From: Staphylococcus devriesei
GTDB taxonomy: Bacteria > Bacillota > Bacilli > Staphylococcales > Staphylococcaceae
NCBI RefSeq assembly: GCF_002902625.1
Contig: NZ_PPRG01000062.1
Location: 1-38,650 of the forward strand
Direction: 5' to 3'
Length of the DNA stretch: 38,650 nt
Both the position numbers and the translations under genes were made by a program. Each line of letters starts with the position of its first letter. The stretch's first letter is position 1. Below the pieces are notes generated by a model that ran no database searches, was not told the origin of the DNA, and saw only the letters and a list, made by a program, of their open reading frames with translations. Shown here in pieces: positions 28,103 to 37,041 of this stretch.

Positions 28103-29794
28103 TTATTTTGTAACTTCATCTTCAATATATTTAGTAATACCAGGTTCTACACTTTCAAGTGCTTGTTCTGAAATTTCAATTGAACGTTTATAACGGTTGT
28201 TTTTAAATAAGCGTTCTGCTTCATTTAAGCTTTTATCTACGTTGTTATGGTCTTTACGGTATCTATTACCATATTGAATTAAACGTTCAGCGTATACTGC
28301 GTTGACTAATACATCATTTGCTTCCTCTTCAAACGTGTTCATTTGAATAACTATTTTAGAAACTTTATCTTTTAATTGTTTAACATGAATTGGTCGTTCG
28401 CTAAATTGGTCATTCGTCGCTCTTACTTCATGATCAATTTCGTTCTTCATAATGATAAATCGTTCTGGAACACTTGGTAAATTTGAAGCTAGAAGTCGAC
28501 GATACACTTCTTCTTTTTTAGATTGAACTCTTAATAAATTATCTTCAGCATCCGCTTCATCTTCTCTCAATTGAATAAGATGATTTTGTAGTGTTTCTTG
28601 CTTTTCGTTAATAACTTTAACGTGGTCATCAAGATATTCAAGATTATCTTTTACTTCACTATATCTTACTGCTGATTTAGCCATTTCTTTAAGAATATCA
28701 TCATAAACAGCTACTAGATTTTGAATTTCATTTTCATGTTGTCTAATACTATGAACATCACTTTCATTAATGAAGTAATTCTCACGGATATAGTCAATTT
28801 CAGTTCTTAACGTATAATTCATTTCTCTAGCTTTAAATAATTCATCCGTAATTTGTTCTTTCGTTTCTTCTACTTCATTTTTAGCCTTTACTTCATGTTC
28901 AATTAAATCGTACATTTCATCTAACTTATTATTGATTTGTTCTAACTTATCATTTGCGTTGTCTAATTCTAAACGACTAATCATAGGCTCAACAAAATTC
29001 AATTCTGTTTTTAAGCTTTGTAATGTACCATCAATTTTAACGTGATCAAGGTCATAACCGTTTACTTTTAAATCACGGCATCCATATTTTAAATCTTGGA
29101 ACTGTCCAGGTAATTCTTTTTGAGCTTCACGGATTAATTCAGGGATTTCATCCATGTAATCCTTAATCTCATTAATAGACTGATTTAATCCCATAATATG
29201 ATTATGCGCTTGGACATAGTTACCTTCTTCTTTAAGCGTAGTATATTGCTCAAGTTCAGGTTCAAATGATTCAATGCGTTTCTCAAGTGGTGCCGCTGCT
29301 TCACCAAATTGATGTCTATTCGCTAAAACATCGCGCTTCATTCCACGATAATCTGTTTTACATTTCTCGAAAACTTCTTCATTTTCCTTATGTAAAGCTA
29401 CAATTTCGTCCACTTCTTCAACTTGTGCTCGATATCCTTCTTCATATCTATCCATTAAATCGTGCGCATCATCAATATCACTCTGCGCTCCTGAAAATTG
29501 GAATTTATCAAGTTGAATTTCAGCATCATGAATCTTTTCTTCTACAGGTGCTAAATAATTATTTGTATAATCTAAGGTGTCTTGCTTAAAAGCATCATAT
29601 TTAGTTCTTGTTTCACCTTTTAAATTTAAGTTAGAAAGCTTTTCTAAATTTTCTTCAAAAGGTAATCTTTGTACTTTCAATTTACGTTCTTCAGCTTCTT
29701 CAACAATTTTTCGCTTATTAGAACGTAAATAAAACATAATACCAATGACAATTAGTATAATTACTATTATTGCTAATATAGTATATAAAACCAT
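28103..29794 (-). CDS. ezrA: Septation ring formation regulator EzrA
   Basis: Membrane-anchored regulator of FtsZ rings. It limits extra Z-rings and supports septal peptidoglycan synthesis, and in S. aureus it is important for division. 563 residues. A single N-terminal membrane segment covers about 3-23 ([18 protein letters not shown]), followed by basic residues RSNKRK, so the bulk is cytoplasmic. The rest is almost wholly helical, with spectrin-like coiled-coil repeats rich in E, K, L and D. The C-terminal region contains the stretch [27 protein letters not shown] stands before the ATG. Monocistronic; a perfect inverted repeat covers its -10 region. Confidence 0.96.
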   Translation of the reverse strand: MVLYTILAIIVIILIVIGIMFYLRSNKRKIVEEAEERKLKVQRLPFEENLEKLSNLNLKGETRTKYDAFKQDTLDYTNNYLAPVEEKIHDAEIQLDKFQFSGAQSDIDDAHDLMDRYEEGYRAQVEEVDEIVALHKENEEVFEKCKTDYRGMKRDVLANRHQFGEAAAPLEKRIESFEPELEQYTTLKEEGNYVQAHNHIMGLNQSINEIKDYMDEIPELIREAQKELPGQFQDLKYGCRDLKVNGYDLDHVKIDGTLQSLKTELNFVEPMISRLELDNANDKLEQINNKLDEMYDLIEHEVKAKNEVEETKEQITDELFKAREMNYTLRTEIDYIRENYFINESDVHSIRQHENEIQNLVAVYDDILKEMAKSAVRYSEVKDNLEYLDDHVKVINEKQETLQNHLIQLREDEADAEDNLLRVQSKKEEVYRRLLASNLPSVPERFIIMKNEIDHEVRATNDQFSERPIHVKQLKDKVSKIVIQMNTFEEEANDVLVNAVYAERLIQYGNRYRKDHNNVDKSLNEAERLFKNNRYKRSIEISEQALESVEPGITKYIEDEVTK

Positions 29795-29807
29795 CTCATT
29801 CTCCTCC

Positions 29808-29830
29808 TACGTTATCATTATTATAACGTA
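29808..29830. promoter_or_regulatory. Inverted repeat over the ezrA -10 box
   Basis: TACGTTAT, 7 bp, ATAACGTA: a perfect 8-bp inverted repeat. The minus-strand TATAAT (29820-29825) lies inside it; the proposed -35 (TTTATT) is weak. The repeat ends 14 bp before the ezrA ATG, so it could be an operator. Confidence 0.4.
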
Positions 29831-29864
29831 ATTTGTACATTCAATAAAACACTAAATGAATGAA

Positions 29865-29893
29865 TTGATAGAATAATTTTTTCCATTTATAAT
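29865..29893 (+). promoter_or_regulatory. Promoter of the GAF-domain reductase gene
   Basis: TTGATA (29865-29870), 17-bp spacer, perfect TATAAT (29888-29893), 31 bp before the ATG. Eleven of twelve consensus bases match. Confidence 0.75.
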
Positions 29894-29924
29894 TTAGTTT
29901 AAAATAACAAAATGAGGTCATCGT

Positions 29925-30395
29925 ATGTCAACTATAAATGAAACTAATTATACATTAATTGAAAAGCAACTTGCTAGTTTAATTGAAGGTGAAACCAACT
30001 TAATTGCTATTTTAAGTAACACTTCTGCACTACTTAATGATAATTTAACCCAAATTAATTGGGTCGGCTTTTATCTAATAGATAATAATGAACTAATCCT
30101 CGGACCTTTTCAAGGTCATCCCGCTTGCGTACATATTGCTATTGGCAAAGGTGTATGTGGCACAGCTGTATCTGAAGACAAGACACAACTTGTTGAAGAC
30201 GTGCACACTTTCCCTGGTCACATTGCTTGTGATGCAAATAGCAAATCAGAAATCGTAGTGCCTATCCACGTAAATGGAGAAATCATTGGTGTATTAGATA
30301 TTGATGCCCCTATTAAAGGTCGTTTCAACAAGAAAGATGCCCAGGGTTTGCAAGCAATTGTATCTGTTCTTGAAAATCAATTAGCCAAACATTAA
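29925..30395 (+). CDS. msrC: Free methionine-(R)-sulfoxide reductase (GAF domain)
   Basis: Repairs free L-methionine-(R)-sulfoxide using thioredoxin. 156 residues forming a single GAF domain. The three redox cysteines of the family are present in ACVHI, GKGVCGTAV and GHIACDANS. The conserved IGPFQGHPA-like start (LGPFQGHPACVHIAIG) and the end VLDIDAP also match fRMsr (Bacillus YtsP). With all three cysteines, this is an enzyme and not merely a sensory GAF protein. It is divergent from ezrA, has a strong promoter, and ends only 7 bp before the -35 box of rpsD with no terminator between, so read-through into rpsD is likely. Confidence 0.9.
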   Translation: MSTINETNYTLIEKQLASLIEGETNLIAILSNTSALLNDNLTQINWVGFYLIDNNELILGPFQGHPACVHIAIGKGVCGTAVSEDKTQLVEDVHTFPGHIACDANSKSEIVVPIHVNGEIIGVLDIDAPIKGRFNKKDAQGLQAIVSVLENQLAKH

Positions 30396-30402
30396 AAATG
30401 TA

Positions 30403-30430
30403 TTGACACTTTGTAAAATACTGGTACAAT
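30403..30430 (+). promoter_or_regulatory. rpsD promoter
   Basis: Perfect TTGACA (30403-30408), 16-bp spacer, TACAAT (30425-30430) with TGG directly before it. It fits a strong SigA promoter for a ribosomal protein gene. Confidence 0.85.
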
Positions 30431-30436
30431 GAAATT

Positions 30437-30617
30437 TGTGTGAATTAACGAAAATAGCAGTTGTATATCAATAAGCTCTATGTTGTTCCCAATGCGGACG
30501 TGTCATGTAACTGTCGCTATAAGGTGAAGACACATAAAACAATATATCTTACTTGAGCATGCAACACTCTTTTTTGTTTCTTCATAACAACAAAAAAGAA
30601 AAAGGAGGAGTCTTATT
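30437..30617 (+). ncRNA. Structured rpsD leader (putative S4 autoregulatory element)
   Basis: About 180 nt separate the promoter from the rpsD ATG with no open frame. Stems seen by eye: gtgtc (30500-30504) with gacac (30529-30533), gag/ctc around 30555-30570, and cttttttgtt (30569-30578) with aacaaaaaag (30589-30598) right before the AAAGGAGGAG ribosome site. In Bacillus, S4 represses rpsD through its leader. That this leader works likewise is inference. Confidence 0.55.
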
Positions 30618-31220
30618 ATGGCTCGATTCAGAGGTTCAAACTGGAAAAAATCTCGTCGTTTAGGTATCTCTTTAAGTGGTACTGGTAAAGAATTAGAAAA
30701 ACGTCCTTACGCACCAGGACAACATGGTCCAAACCAACGTAAAAAATTATCAGAATACGGTTTACAATTACGTGAAAAACAAAAATTACGTTATTTATAT
30801 GGAATTACTGAAAGACAATTCCGTAACACATTTGACATCGCTGCTAAACAACACGGTGTACATGGTGAAAACTTCATGATCTTATTAGCTAGTCGTTTAG
30901 ACGCAGTTGTATATTCATTAGGTTTAGCTCGTACTCGTCGTCAAGCACGTCAATTAGTTGGACATGGTCACGTTGAAGTTGATGGCCGTCGTGTAGACAT
31001 CCCATCATATTCATTAAAACCTGGTCAAGTTATCACTGTACGTGAAAAATCTCAAAACTTAGACATCATCAAAGAATCTATCGAAATTAGTAATTTCGTA
31101 CCAGAATACTTAGACTTTGATGCTGACAACTTAAAAGGTACTTTCGTACGCTTCCCAGAACGTAGCGAATTACCAGCTGAAATTAACGAACAATTAATCG
31201 TTGAGTACTACTCAAGATAA
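30618..31220 (+). CDS. rpsD: 30S ribosomal protein S4
   Basis: Primary 16S rRNA-binding protein that nucleates 30S assembly of the 5' domain. 200 residues, standard for Firmicutes. The start [19 protein letters not shown] and the motif YAPGQHGP are of the cysteine-free (C-) S4 type, as no zinc-binding cysteines occur. The S4 RNA-binding domain runs about 92-155 ([36 protein letters not shown]). Codon use is strongly biased, as expected for a highly expressed gene. It is transcribed alone from its own promoter and leader, away from the main ribosomal operons, as in Bacillus. Confidence 0.98.
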   Translation: MARFRGSNWKKSRRLGISLSGTGKELEKRPYAPGQHGPNQRKKLSEYGLQLREKQKLRYLYGITERQFRNTFDIAAKQHGVHGENFMILLASRLDAVVYSLGLARTRRQARQLVGHGHVEVDGRRVDIPSYSLKPGQVITVREKSQNLDIIKESIEISNFVPEYLDFDADNLKGTFVRFPERSELPAEINEQLIVEYYSR

Positions 31221-31233
31221 GTTGCGTAGTTAT

Positions 31234-31269
31234 AAAAAACACCCTTTCCTATTGGATTGGGTGTTTTTT
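31234..31269 (+). terminator. Terminator after rpsD
   Basis: Stem aaaaaacaccc / gggtgtttttt with a 14-nt loop, the right arm forming the T-run. Symmetrical, so it may also serve the convergent GDPD gene. Confidence 0.9.
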
Positions 31270-31312
31270 AATGCATCTAAATTATAACTATTTCTTATTT
31301 TCTCAATTAAGC

Positions 31313-32059
31313 TTATAACTTAAATAACTCGTTTGGAATATCAGAGATAACCCCATCTACCCCTACTTTAATCAAATCTTTAACATCTTTCGCCATATTA
31401 ACCGTGTAAGGCATCACTTTTAAAGACGCATCATGTGCTCGTGTAATAAATTTTTGATTAATTAATTTATAATTAGGATTAACGTAACTAGCATATGTGG
31501 CAATTTCATCAAAGTTAGGTTGTTTGTACCAATATTTCTTCTTACTCACTAACAAGCCTAATTTATATTTACTTTGAAGTTCTGCTAAACGTTTCACACT
31601 ATTAGCATCAAACGACTGAATAACCGCTTTATGACTTGGTACACGATAAGCTTCTAATTTCTCTAATACCGCTTGTTCTATACCTGGATATTGTTTAGGT
31701 ACCTTGATCTCGATTAATAACGTTTTTGAATAGTGACTAAATAATTCTAGCACTTCATCAAACGTGGAAATAGTAGTATTCGCAAATTTTTCACTATGTT
31801 TAATACCAAAATCAAATTTTCTTATATCTTCTAGTGTATAGTCTTTTATTTTACCTTTGCCGTTAGAAGTTCGGTCAATTGTGTCATCATGAACAACCAC
31901 AAGATAATTGTCTTTAGTAAAATGAACATCAATTTCTAACATATCAATATGTTGCATTAATGCAGCTTTGAAGCCTTTGATAGTATTTTCGGGATATTGA
32001 TGAGATAACCCACGATGTGCAACAATTTGAAATTCGCTATTAGGTTTATTAATTTTCAT
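31313..32059 (-). CDS. Glycerophosphodiester phosphodiesterase family protein
   Basis: Hydrolyses glycerophosphodiesters to glycerol 3-phosphate and an alcohol (GDPD, UgpQ type). No signal peptide, so cytoplasmic. I prefer the ATG at 32059 (248 residues, MKINKPNSEF), spaced 6 bp from AAAGGTG; the GTG at 32068 gives three more residues. The catalytic HRG is in IVAHRGLSHQYPENT. The metal residues are in EIDVHFTKDNYLVVVHDDTIDRTS, cited here by its parts E-x-D and HDDTIDRTSNG. EIKVP and the C-terminal DGVISDIP follow the family order. It is convergent with rpsD and divergent from the OsmC gene. Confidence 0.92.
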   Translation of the reverse strand: MKINKPNSEFQIVAHRGLSHQYPENTIKGFKAALMQHIDMLEIDVHFTKDNYLVVVHDDTIDRTSNGKGKIKDYTLEDIRKFDFGIKHSEKFANTTISTFDEVLELFSHYSKTLLIEIKVPKQYPGIEQAVLEKLEAYRVPSHKAVIQSFDANSVKRLAELQSKYKLGLLVSKKKYWYKQPNFDEIATYASYVNPNYKLINQKFITRAHDASLKVMPYTVNMAKDVKDLIKVGVDGVISDIPNELFKL

Positions 32060-32137
32060 AGAAGACACCTTTCTTTAATTATGTAACACTTTAAACTACA
32101 CTTAAGTTACCATACTATAAATGGAGGTTAAACACGA

Positions 32138-32578
32138 ATGATTAAACATGACTTTAAAGTTCAAACAAATTGGCAAGGTGGTCGCGATGAAATCGGCACT
32201 GTAAATGGAGATGTTCTCTCTGAACAGATTTCTATCCCGGCCTCTTTAGGTGGTAATGGTACAGGTACTAACCCTGATGAAATATTAGTATCAGCTGCCT
32301 CCTCTTGCTATATCATCTCCCTAGCCGCTACTCTAGAAAGAGCAAAATTTACTAACGTCACACTAACTGTAGATTCCGTGGGTACAGCTATTTTTGAAAA
32401 TGGGAAATTCAGAATGGATAAGATTACACATTATCCTTCTATCTCTGTTCCAGATAATGAAAAAGAAAATTTAGAAAAACGTTTACCAAAACTAATAGAG
32501 ATTGCTGATAATAATTGTATGATTTCTAACTCTATAAGAAATAATGTAGCTATAGATATCACGCCAACTATTTTATAA
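32138..32578 (+). CDS. OsmC/Ohr family protein
   Basis: Small peroxiredoxin-like protein of 146 residues, likely reducing organic hydroperoxides or acting in stress response. The first redox cysteine is in SAASSCYIISLAATL, the helix motif of the family, and the second is in ADNNCMISNSIRNN near the C-terminus. The spacing between them and the TNPDEIL start of the helix agree with the YhfA/OsmC group rather than with classical Ohr. Whether its substrate is a peroxide is not shown. A GGAGG ribosome site precedes the ATG by 9 nt. It is divergent from the GDPD gene and 200 bp upstream of the aminotransferase gene. Confidence 0.85.
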   Translation: MIKHDFKVQTNWQGGRDEIGTVNGDVLSEQISIPASLGGNGTGTNPDEILVSAASSCYIISLAATLERAKFTNVTLTVDSVGTAIFENGKFRMDKITHYPSISVPDNEKENLEKRLPKLIEIADNNCMISNSIRNNVAIDITPTIL

Positions 32579-32663
32579 TTAGTAAATATAAATGTTTTTA
32601 TTTAGTCGTTATTAGACTCTGGAAAATGTTTTAATAGACCTTTTTCTGTAACTATCTATTATT

Positions 32664-32706
32664 GCGTGGGGTAACTTCTTTACATAAGTTTGGATTATCC
32701 TCACGC
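32664..32706 (+). other. Stable hairpin upstream of the aminotransferase gene
   Basis: GCGTGGGG (32664-32671) pairs with CCTCACGC (32699-32706), one wobble, enclosing an inner stem AACTT / AAGTT. It has no U-run, so it is not a typical terminator. It lies about 10 bp upstream of the proposed promoter. Confidence 0.45.
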
Positions 32707-32718
32707 TAAGAATTCACC

Positions 32719-32747
32719 TTTAAAATTGTCAGAATTTTTGGTAAAAT
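32719..32747 (+). promoter_or_regulatory. Candidate promoter of the aminotransferase-serA operon
   Basis: TTTAAA (32719-32724), 17-bp spacer, TAAAAT (32742-32747) preceded by TGG (extended -10). It lies 32 bp before the ATG at 32780. Confidence 0.5.
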
Positions 32748-32779
32748 ATAAAAATCTAATAACGAGAGGAAAGTTTACT

Positions 32780-33955
32780 ATGAATTATTATGAACCATTG
32801 TTATTAACACCAGGTCCTACTCCCGTACCTAATGAAATTAATCATGCCATGGCATTGCCTATGGTTGGTCATCGTTCTCTAGATTTCGAAGCCATTGCCA
32901 AAGAAGCTTTCGCTAATTTAAAACCTATCTTCGGAACTAACAACGATGTCATGATTCTAACTTCAAGTGGTACAAGTGTTTTAGAAGCTAGTATGTTAAA
33001 TATCGTTAATCCCGATGATCATTTTGTCATAATTGTATCAGGTGCATTTGGTAATCGTTTTAAACAAATTGCAGAAACTTATTATCAAAATGTACATGTC
33101 TACGATGTCGAATGGGGTAAAGCTGTAGATGTTGAAGAATTTACGACATATTTATCTTCACTTGAGCATAAAATTACGGCCGTCTTTACGCAATTTTGTG
33201 AAACTTCAACGGCAGTACTTCATCCTGTAGCTCAATTAGGTAAAGCCATTAAAGAAGTTGATGAGACCATCTATTATGTGGTAGATGGCGTGAGCTGTAT
33301 TGGTGCTGTCGATGTCGATTTAGAAAGAGATAATATTGATGTGTTAGTTTCTGGTAGTCAAAAAGCGCTTATGTTACCTCCAGGTTTGGCATTTGTAGCA
33401 TATAATCACCGTGCATTACAACGTTTCAAAGAAGTAACTACGCCACGATTCTATTTAAATTTGAATAAATATCATGATTCTCTTCAACAAAATACAACAC
33501 CATTTACTCCGAACGTTGGTCTGTTCAGAGCAGTGAATGCTTATGCGGATTTAGTGAAATATGAAGGGTTTGCCAATACAATCTCAAGACATTGCACAAT
33601 TCGAGATGCGTTAAGAGTTGCATTAAGCGCATTAGATTTAGAGTTATTAGTTGAAGATGCTTACGCCTCTCCTACTGTAACTGCTTTTATTCCTAGGGAT
33701 AAAGAAGAATTGAACCATATAAAATCTACGTTAAAATCTCAGTTCAATATTACGATTGCCGGTGGCCAAGGCAAATTAAAAGGTACGATCTTACGTATCG
33801 GCCATATGGGAAAAGTATCCCCATTTGATATTTTAGCGGTAGTAACTGCCCTAGAAATCATCTTATCAGATTATCGTAAAGTTAATTACATCGGTAAAGC
33901 AACTTCAAAATATACGGAGGTCATCTATCATGACGCATCAAATATTAGTATCTGA
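32780..33955 (+). CDS. Class V aminotransferase (alanine-glyoxylate / serine-pyruvate type)
   Basis: PLP-dependent aminotransferase, 391 residues. I start at the ATG at 32780 (MNYYEPLLLTPGPTPVP) because GAGAGGAAAG precedes it; an upstream TTG frame from 32690 would run through the promoter. The family start LTPGPTPVPNEI and HRSLDFEAIA, the substrate loop TSSGTSVLEA, the cofactor aspartate in YYVVDGVSCIGAVDVD and the PLP lysine in VSGSQKALMLPPG are all seen. This group has been labelled soluble hydrogenase subunit in older annotations. The 26-bp overlap with serA suggests it may make phosphoserine; this is inference. Confidence 0.88.
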   Translation: MNYYEPLLLTPGPTPVPNEINHAMALPMVGHRSLDFEAIAKEAFANLKPIFGTNNDVMILTSSGTSVLEASMLNIVNPDDHFVIIVSGAFGNRFKQIAETYYQNVHVYDVEWGKAVDVEEFTTYLSSLEHKITAVFTQFCETSTAVLHPVAQLGKAIKEVDETIYYVVDGVSCIGAVDVDLERDNIDVLVSGSQKALMLPPGLAFVAYNHRALQRFKEVTTPRFYLNLNKYHDSLQQNTTPFTPNVGLFRAVNAYADLVKYEGFANTISRHCTIRDALRVALSALDLELLVEDAYASPTVTAFIPRDKEELNHIKSTLKSQFNITIAGGQGKLKGTILRIGHMGKVSPFDILAVVTALEIILSDYRKVNYIGKATSKYTEVIYHDASNISI

Positions 33956-35534
33956 TCCAATTTCTGAAGAAGGATTGCAAAGTTTAACATCTCATCCAAA
34001 TTTCAAAGTGGATATTAACACAGGGTTAAGTGAAGATGAGTTATTAAAAATTATTCCAGACTATGAAGGTCTCATCGTACGTAGTCAAACGCAGGTTACA
34101 GAAGCGATAATCAAACAAGCAAAAAATTTAAAAGTAATTGCTCGAGCAGGTGTTGGTACTGATAATATCGATATTGAAGCGGCAAGCTTGCAAGGAATTC
34201 TGGTTATTAACGCGCCCGATGGTAACACAATTTCTGCGACGGAACATTCAGTCGCTATGATTCTTGCGATGGCACGTAATATCCCTCAAGCTCATACTTC
34301 TTTGAAAAATAAAGAATGGAATCGCAAGCAGTTTAAAGGGGTTGAACTCTATCAAAAAACATTAGGTGTCATCGGTGCTGGACGTATAGGCATCGGCGTA
34401 GCACAACGACTACAAAGTTTTGGCATGAAAGTCTTAGCCTTTGACCCTTATTTAACTGAAGAACAAGCACAACAATTAGGCATTAAACTTGCGACTGTTG
34501 AGGAAATTGCACAACATGCTGATTTCGTTACGGTGCATACGCCATTAACTCCTAAGACAAAAGGTCTTATTAATGCTGAATTCTTTTCAAAAGCAAAACC
34601 AACATTACAAATTATCAATGTAGCCAGAGGTGGCATTATCAATGAACAAGATTTAATCCATGCTTTGGATAACAACCAAATTTCACGAGCTGCGCTTGAC
34701 GTGTTCGAACATGAACCACCAACTGACTCACCTCTTCTAGATCATGAAAAGATTATTGTGACACCTCATTTAGGTGCATCAACGGTAGAAGCACAAGAGA
34801 AAGTAGCAATTTCAGTAGCTGAAGAAATTGTAGACATTTTAGAACATGGAAACGTTACACATGCCGTTAATGCTCCGAAATTAAATTACAACGAGATTGA
34901 TGAAGATACTCAACAGTGGATTAATATCGGACAATTGTCTAGTGAATTAGCTATTCAATTATTAGAAGGCGCGCCTAGAGCTATTAAAGTTACGTTTAAT
35001 GGTGATGTAGCGAATAAAGAAACTGATTTAATTACACGGTCAATTGTGACACGTGTCTTACAACAAGATTTAGGCGAGCGTGTTAATTTAATTAATGCTA
35101 TAGCCCTTCTTAATGAGCAAGGTGTAGCCCATAATATCGAGAAGCAAGCATCTCAAGGTGCATTCAATAACTATATCCAAGTTGATTTAACAAACGATAC
35201 GGAAGAGGTTAAAATTGGTTGCACGGTAATTTCAGGATTTGGGGCACGCATTGTACGTATTAATGACTATTCAGTAGACTTTAAACCTAATGCTTATCAA
35301 TTAATTTCTTATCATGGTGATCAACCTGGTATGGTTGGTTTAACTGGTCAATTATTAGGAAAACATGGCATTAATATCGCCTCAATGTCTTTAGGACGTA
35401 ATATTGAAGGTGGCCAAGCCATGATGATATTATCTGTCGATCAACCTGTTCCATCTGAAACGATTGACGAATTATATCAACTCGGCGGATTTGATAAACT
35501 TTATGGTACATCATTAACCCTTCCAAAAAATTAG
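33930..35534 (+). CDS. serA: D-3-phosphoglycerate dehydrogenase
   Basis: Oxidises 3-phosphoglycerate to 3-phosphohydroxypyruvate, the first step of serine synthesis. 534 residues, the long form with three parts. Catalytic and NAD domains (about 1-310) carry GVIGAGRIGIGVAQRL, the catalytic arginine in VARGGIINEQDL, and the histidine in TPHLGAST. An intervening domain (about 320-450) follows, then a C-terminal ACT domain (about 455-534) with YHGDQPGMVGLTGQLLGKHG, the usual serine-feedback site. The ATG lies 26 bp inside the upstream aminotransferase gene, with ACGGAGG before it; translation is probably coupled. A terminator follows. Confidence 0.96.
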   Translation: MTHQILVSDPISEEGLQSLTSHPNFKVDINTGLSEDELLKIIPDYEGLIVRSQTQVTEAIIKQAKNLKVIARAGVGTDNIDIEAASLQGILVINAPDGNTISATEHSVAMILAMARNIPQAHTSLKNKEWNRKQFKGVELYQKTLGVIGAGRIGIGVAQRLQSFGMKVLAFDPYLTEEQAQQLGIKLATVEEIAQHADFVTVHTPLTPKTKGLINAEFFSKAKPTLQIINVARGGIINEQDLIHALDNNQISRAALDVFEHEPPTDSPLLDHEKIIVTPHLGASTVEAQEKVAISVAEEIVDILEHGNVTHAVNAPKLNYNEIDEDTQQWINIGQLSSELAIQLLEGAPRAIKVTFNGDVANKETDLITRSIVTRVLQQDLGERVNLINAIALLNEQGVAHNIEKQASQGAFNNYIQVDLTNDTEEVKIGCTVISGFGARIVRINDYSVDFKPNAYQLISYHGDQPGMVGLTGQLLGKHGINIASMSLGRNIEGGQAMMILSVDQPVPSETIDELYQLGGFDKLYGTSLTLPKN

Positions 35535-35549
35535 ATTATATAATTAAAC

Positions 35550-35586
35550 AGCGATGGCAATCATAACTCGATTGTCATCGCTATTT
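35550..35586 (+). terminator. Terminator after serA
   Basis: Stem agcgatggcaatc (35550-35562) with gattgtcatcgct (35570-35582), one mismatch, and a 7-nt loop, followed by ATTTT. It also faces the convergent HAD gene. Confidence 0.85.
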
Positions 35587-35594
35587 TAAACATT

Positions 35595-36719
35595 TTATAA
35601 AAGAATATCTCTAATATGACTCACATGCTCTATAATGTAATCCGCTTCGTAATTTTCTAGCTCTCCTCTTGCTGCTTGCCCTTTAAGACCAGTTAGCGTA
35701 CCAATAAATGTAGCTCCTATCTTTTTAGCACACAGCAAATCTGCCAGTGAATCTCCGACAATAAATACCTCTTCTTTATTCACAATATCGGTTTGTGTTG
35801 AAACATAGTCTTTATACTTACTTTGATCATTTCCATTAAGCGTAGCAATATAACAGAATGGATTAGGTTTACCCAATGGCACGAATTTGGGAAAAGCTTT
35901 CTCCGCATTCAACACATCTGTCGCAGTCACAATATGGTTATCTTGGAAGAACTGTTTCAAACCGAGAGATTTAAATGGCACCATCATTTCTGTTCGAGGT
36001 CGACCCGTTGCGATTGCGAGCTGATAACCCGCTTCTTGTAAATCTGTTAATAATGTTTGAATCTCTTCGACAGGTCTCAATACAACCTCATCATAAATAA
36101 AGCCGTTTTTAAAGTTTGAAATAGGCAACTTATCTTCAACTTCTTTAAATAAGCTTGAACCTAAATACCATTCTTGATAAACCTCTCTTGAAAAATGCCA
36201 CAACGGCCCTTTAAGTTTAAATAAGCTTGCATCGTTGACGTCTAATTGTAACTTAGCATATGTTTCCAATTTTGCATAAATATTTTCTTTGCCTTGTTCA
36301 CTATGATTAATAAATTCTAACGGTCTACCATAATCAATAGGAATATGGTGATTAATTAAACTTTGTATTTCTTTTAATTCAAATTTAGATATAGAGTCAT
36401 AGTTTAAAACCTTATTGATTTTATCTTTGTTAAGCGTTTTTAAGATATTAATAAAGTGAATGCTAAATACAACAAACAACATATCCGAATTAGAATTTAA
36501 TCCTAGTGATTTTAATTGAGTTAAAATTTGATCATCTTTAAACACTCTTTTACGTATATCATGAATGAGTTCATCATTCATATCTTTAAATGGTATAGAG
36601 GTATCTAAGCCTAAGAAGTCTTCGTGTTTTAGTATTTCTTCAACAGTAAGCGCCGAAACATCGAAACAACGTTCTTCACTTAAAAACACTCCATCGACAT
36701 CGAATAATATTGATTTCAT
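35595..36719 (-). CDS. HAD-superfamily hydrolase with large cap
   Basis: Predicted Mg-dependent phosphatase; substrate unknown. 374 residues, about 150 more than typical HAD phosphatases. Motif I FDVDGVF (D7, D9) is at the very N-terminus, motif II is in AIATGRPRTE near 235, the lysine motif is in PLGKPNPFC, and motif IV is in VGDSLADLL near 325. All catalytic residues are present. Residues about 12-210 form an extended, mostly helical insertion whose function I do not recognise. It is convergent with the aminotransferase-serA operon, which raises, without proving, a role as phosphoserine phosphatase. Confidence 0.82.
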   Translation of the reverse strand: MKSILFDVDGVFLSEERCFDVSALTVEEILKHEDFLGLDTSIPFKDMNDELIHDIRKRVFKDDQILTQLKSLGLNSNSDMLFVVFSIHFINILKTLNKDKINKVLNYDSISKFELKEIQSLINHHIPIDYGRPLEFINHSEQGKENIYAKLETYAKLQLDVNDASLFKLKGPLWHFSREVYQEWYLGSSLFKEVEDKLPISNFKNGFIYDEVVLRPVEEIQTLLTDLQEAGYQLAIATGRPRTEMMVPFKSLGLKQFFQDNHIVTATDVLNAEKAFPKFVPLGKPNPFCYIATLNGNDQSKYKDYVSTQTDIVNKEEVFIVGDSLADLLCAKKIGATFIGTLTGLKGQAARGELENYEADYIIEHVSHIRDILL

Positions 36720-36960
36720 TTCCTTTTCTCTCCATTAATTTCGAATATTCTGATTCTTTTAGTTATAAAATAATTACTTACTCTCCATATTATCATAAAT
36801 TAAAAAGCTAATGAACGTAAGATTGGACTTTACATCCCCCTTTATACCAATACTGATTAGCTATAGCTTTTGAATTAACATTTTAATTTTAGTCATATTT
36901 TAAGACATAGTTAGATATCTAAATTCATATATACTACCCAAGTGGAAAAACAACAATATA
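36720..36960. other. Intergenic region between the HAD and nagE genes
   Basis: No gene or clear promoter was found. It presumably holds the HAD gene promoter on the minus strand. A 12-bp perfect palindrome TTAGATATCTAA lies at 36911-36922. The nagE terminator closes the region on the right. Confidence 0.5.
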
Positions 36961-36989
36961 AAAAGGATAGCTACTAAACTATCCTTTTT
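36961..36989 (-). terminator. Terminator after nagE
   Basis: A perfect 10-bp stem, aaaaggatag with ctatcctttt, and an 8-nt loop. The minus-strand arm ends in a T-run. It lies 53 bp past the nagE stop codon; it would work in both directions. Confidence 0.85.
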
Positions 36990-37041
36990 GAATTAAAATT
37001 TTTAATTGAAAATTATTCTTTATACAAACTAATAATCAAAA

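Noticed and set aside
32690..32779. Upstream TTG start for the aminotransferase
   Set aside because: It would translate through the hairpin and proposed promoter; the ATG at 32780 has a good ribosome site.
36911..36922. 12-bp palindrome TTAGATATCTAA as an operator
   Set aside because: It is short and purely AT-biased, and is far from any promoter I could identify.
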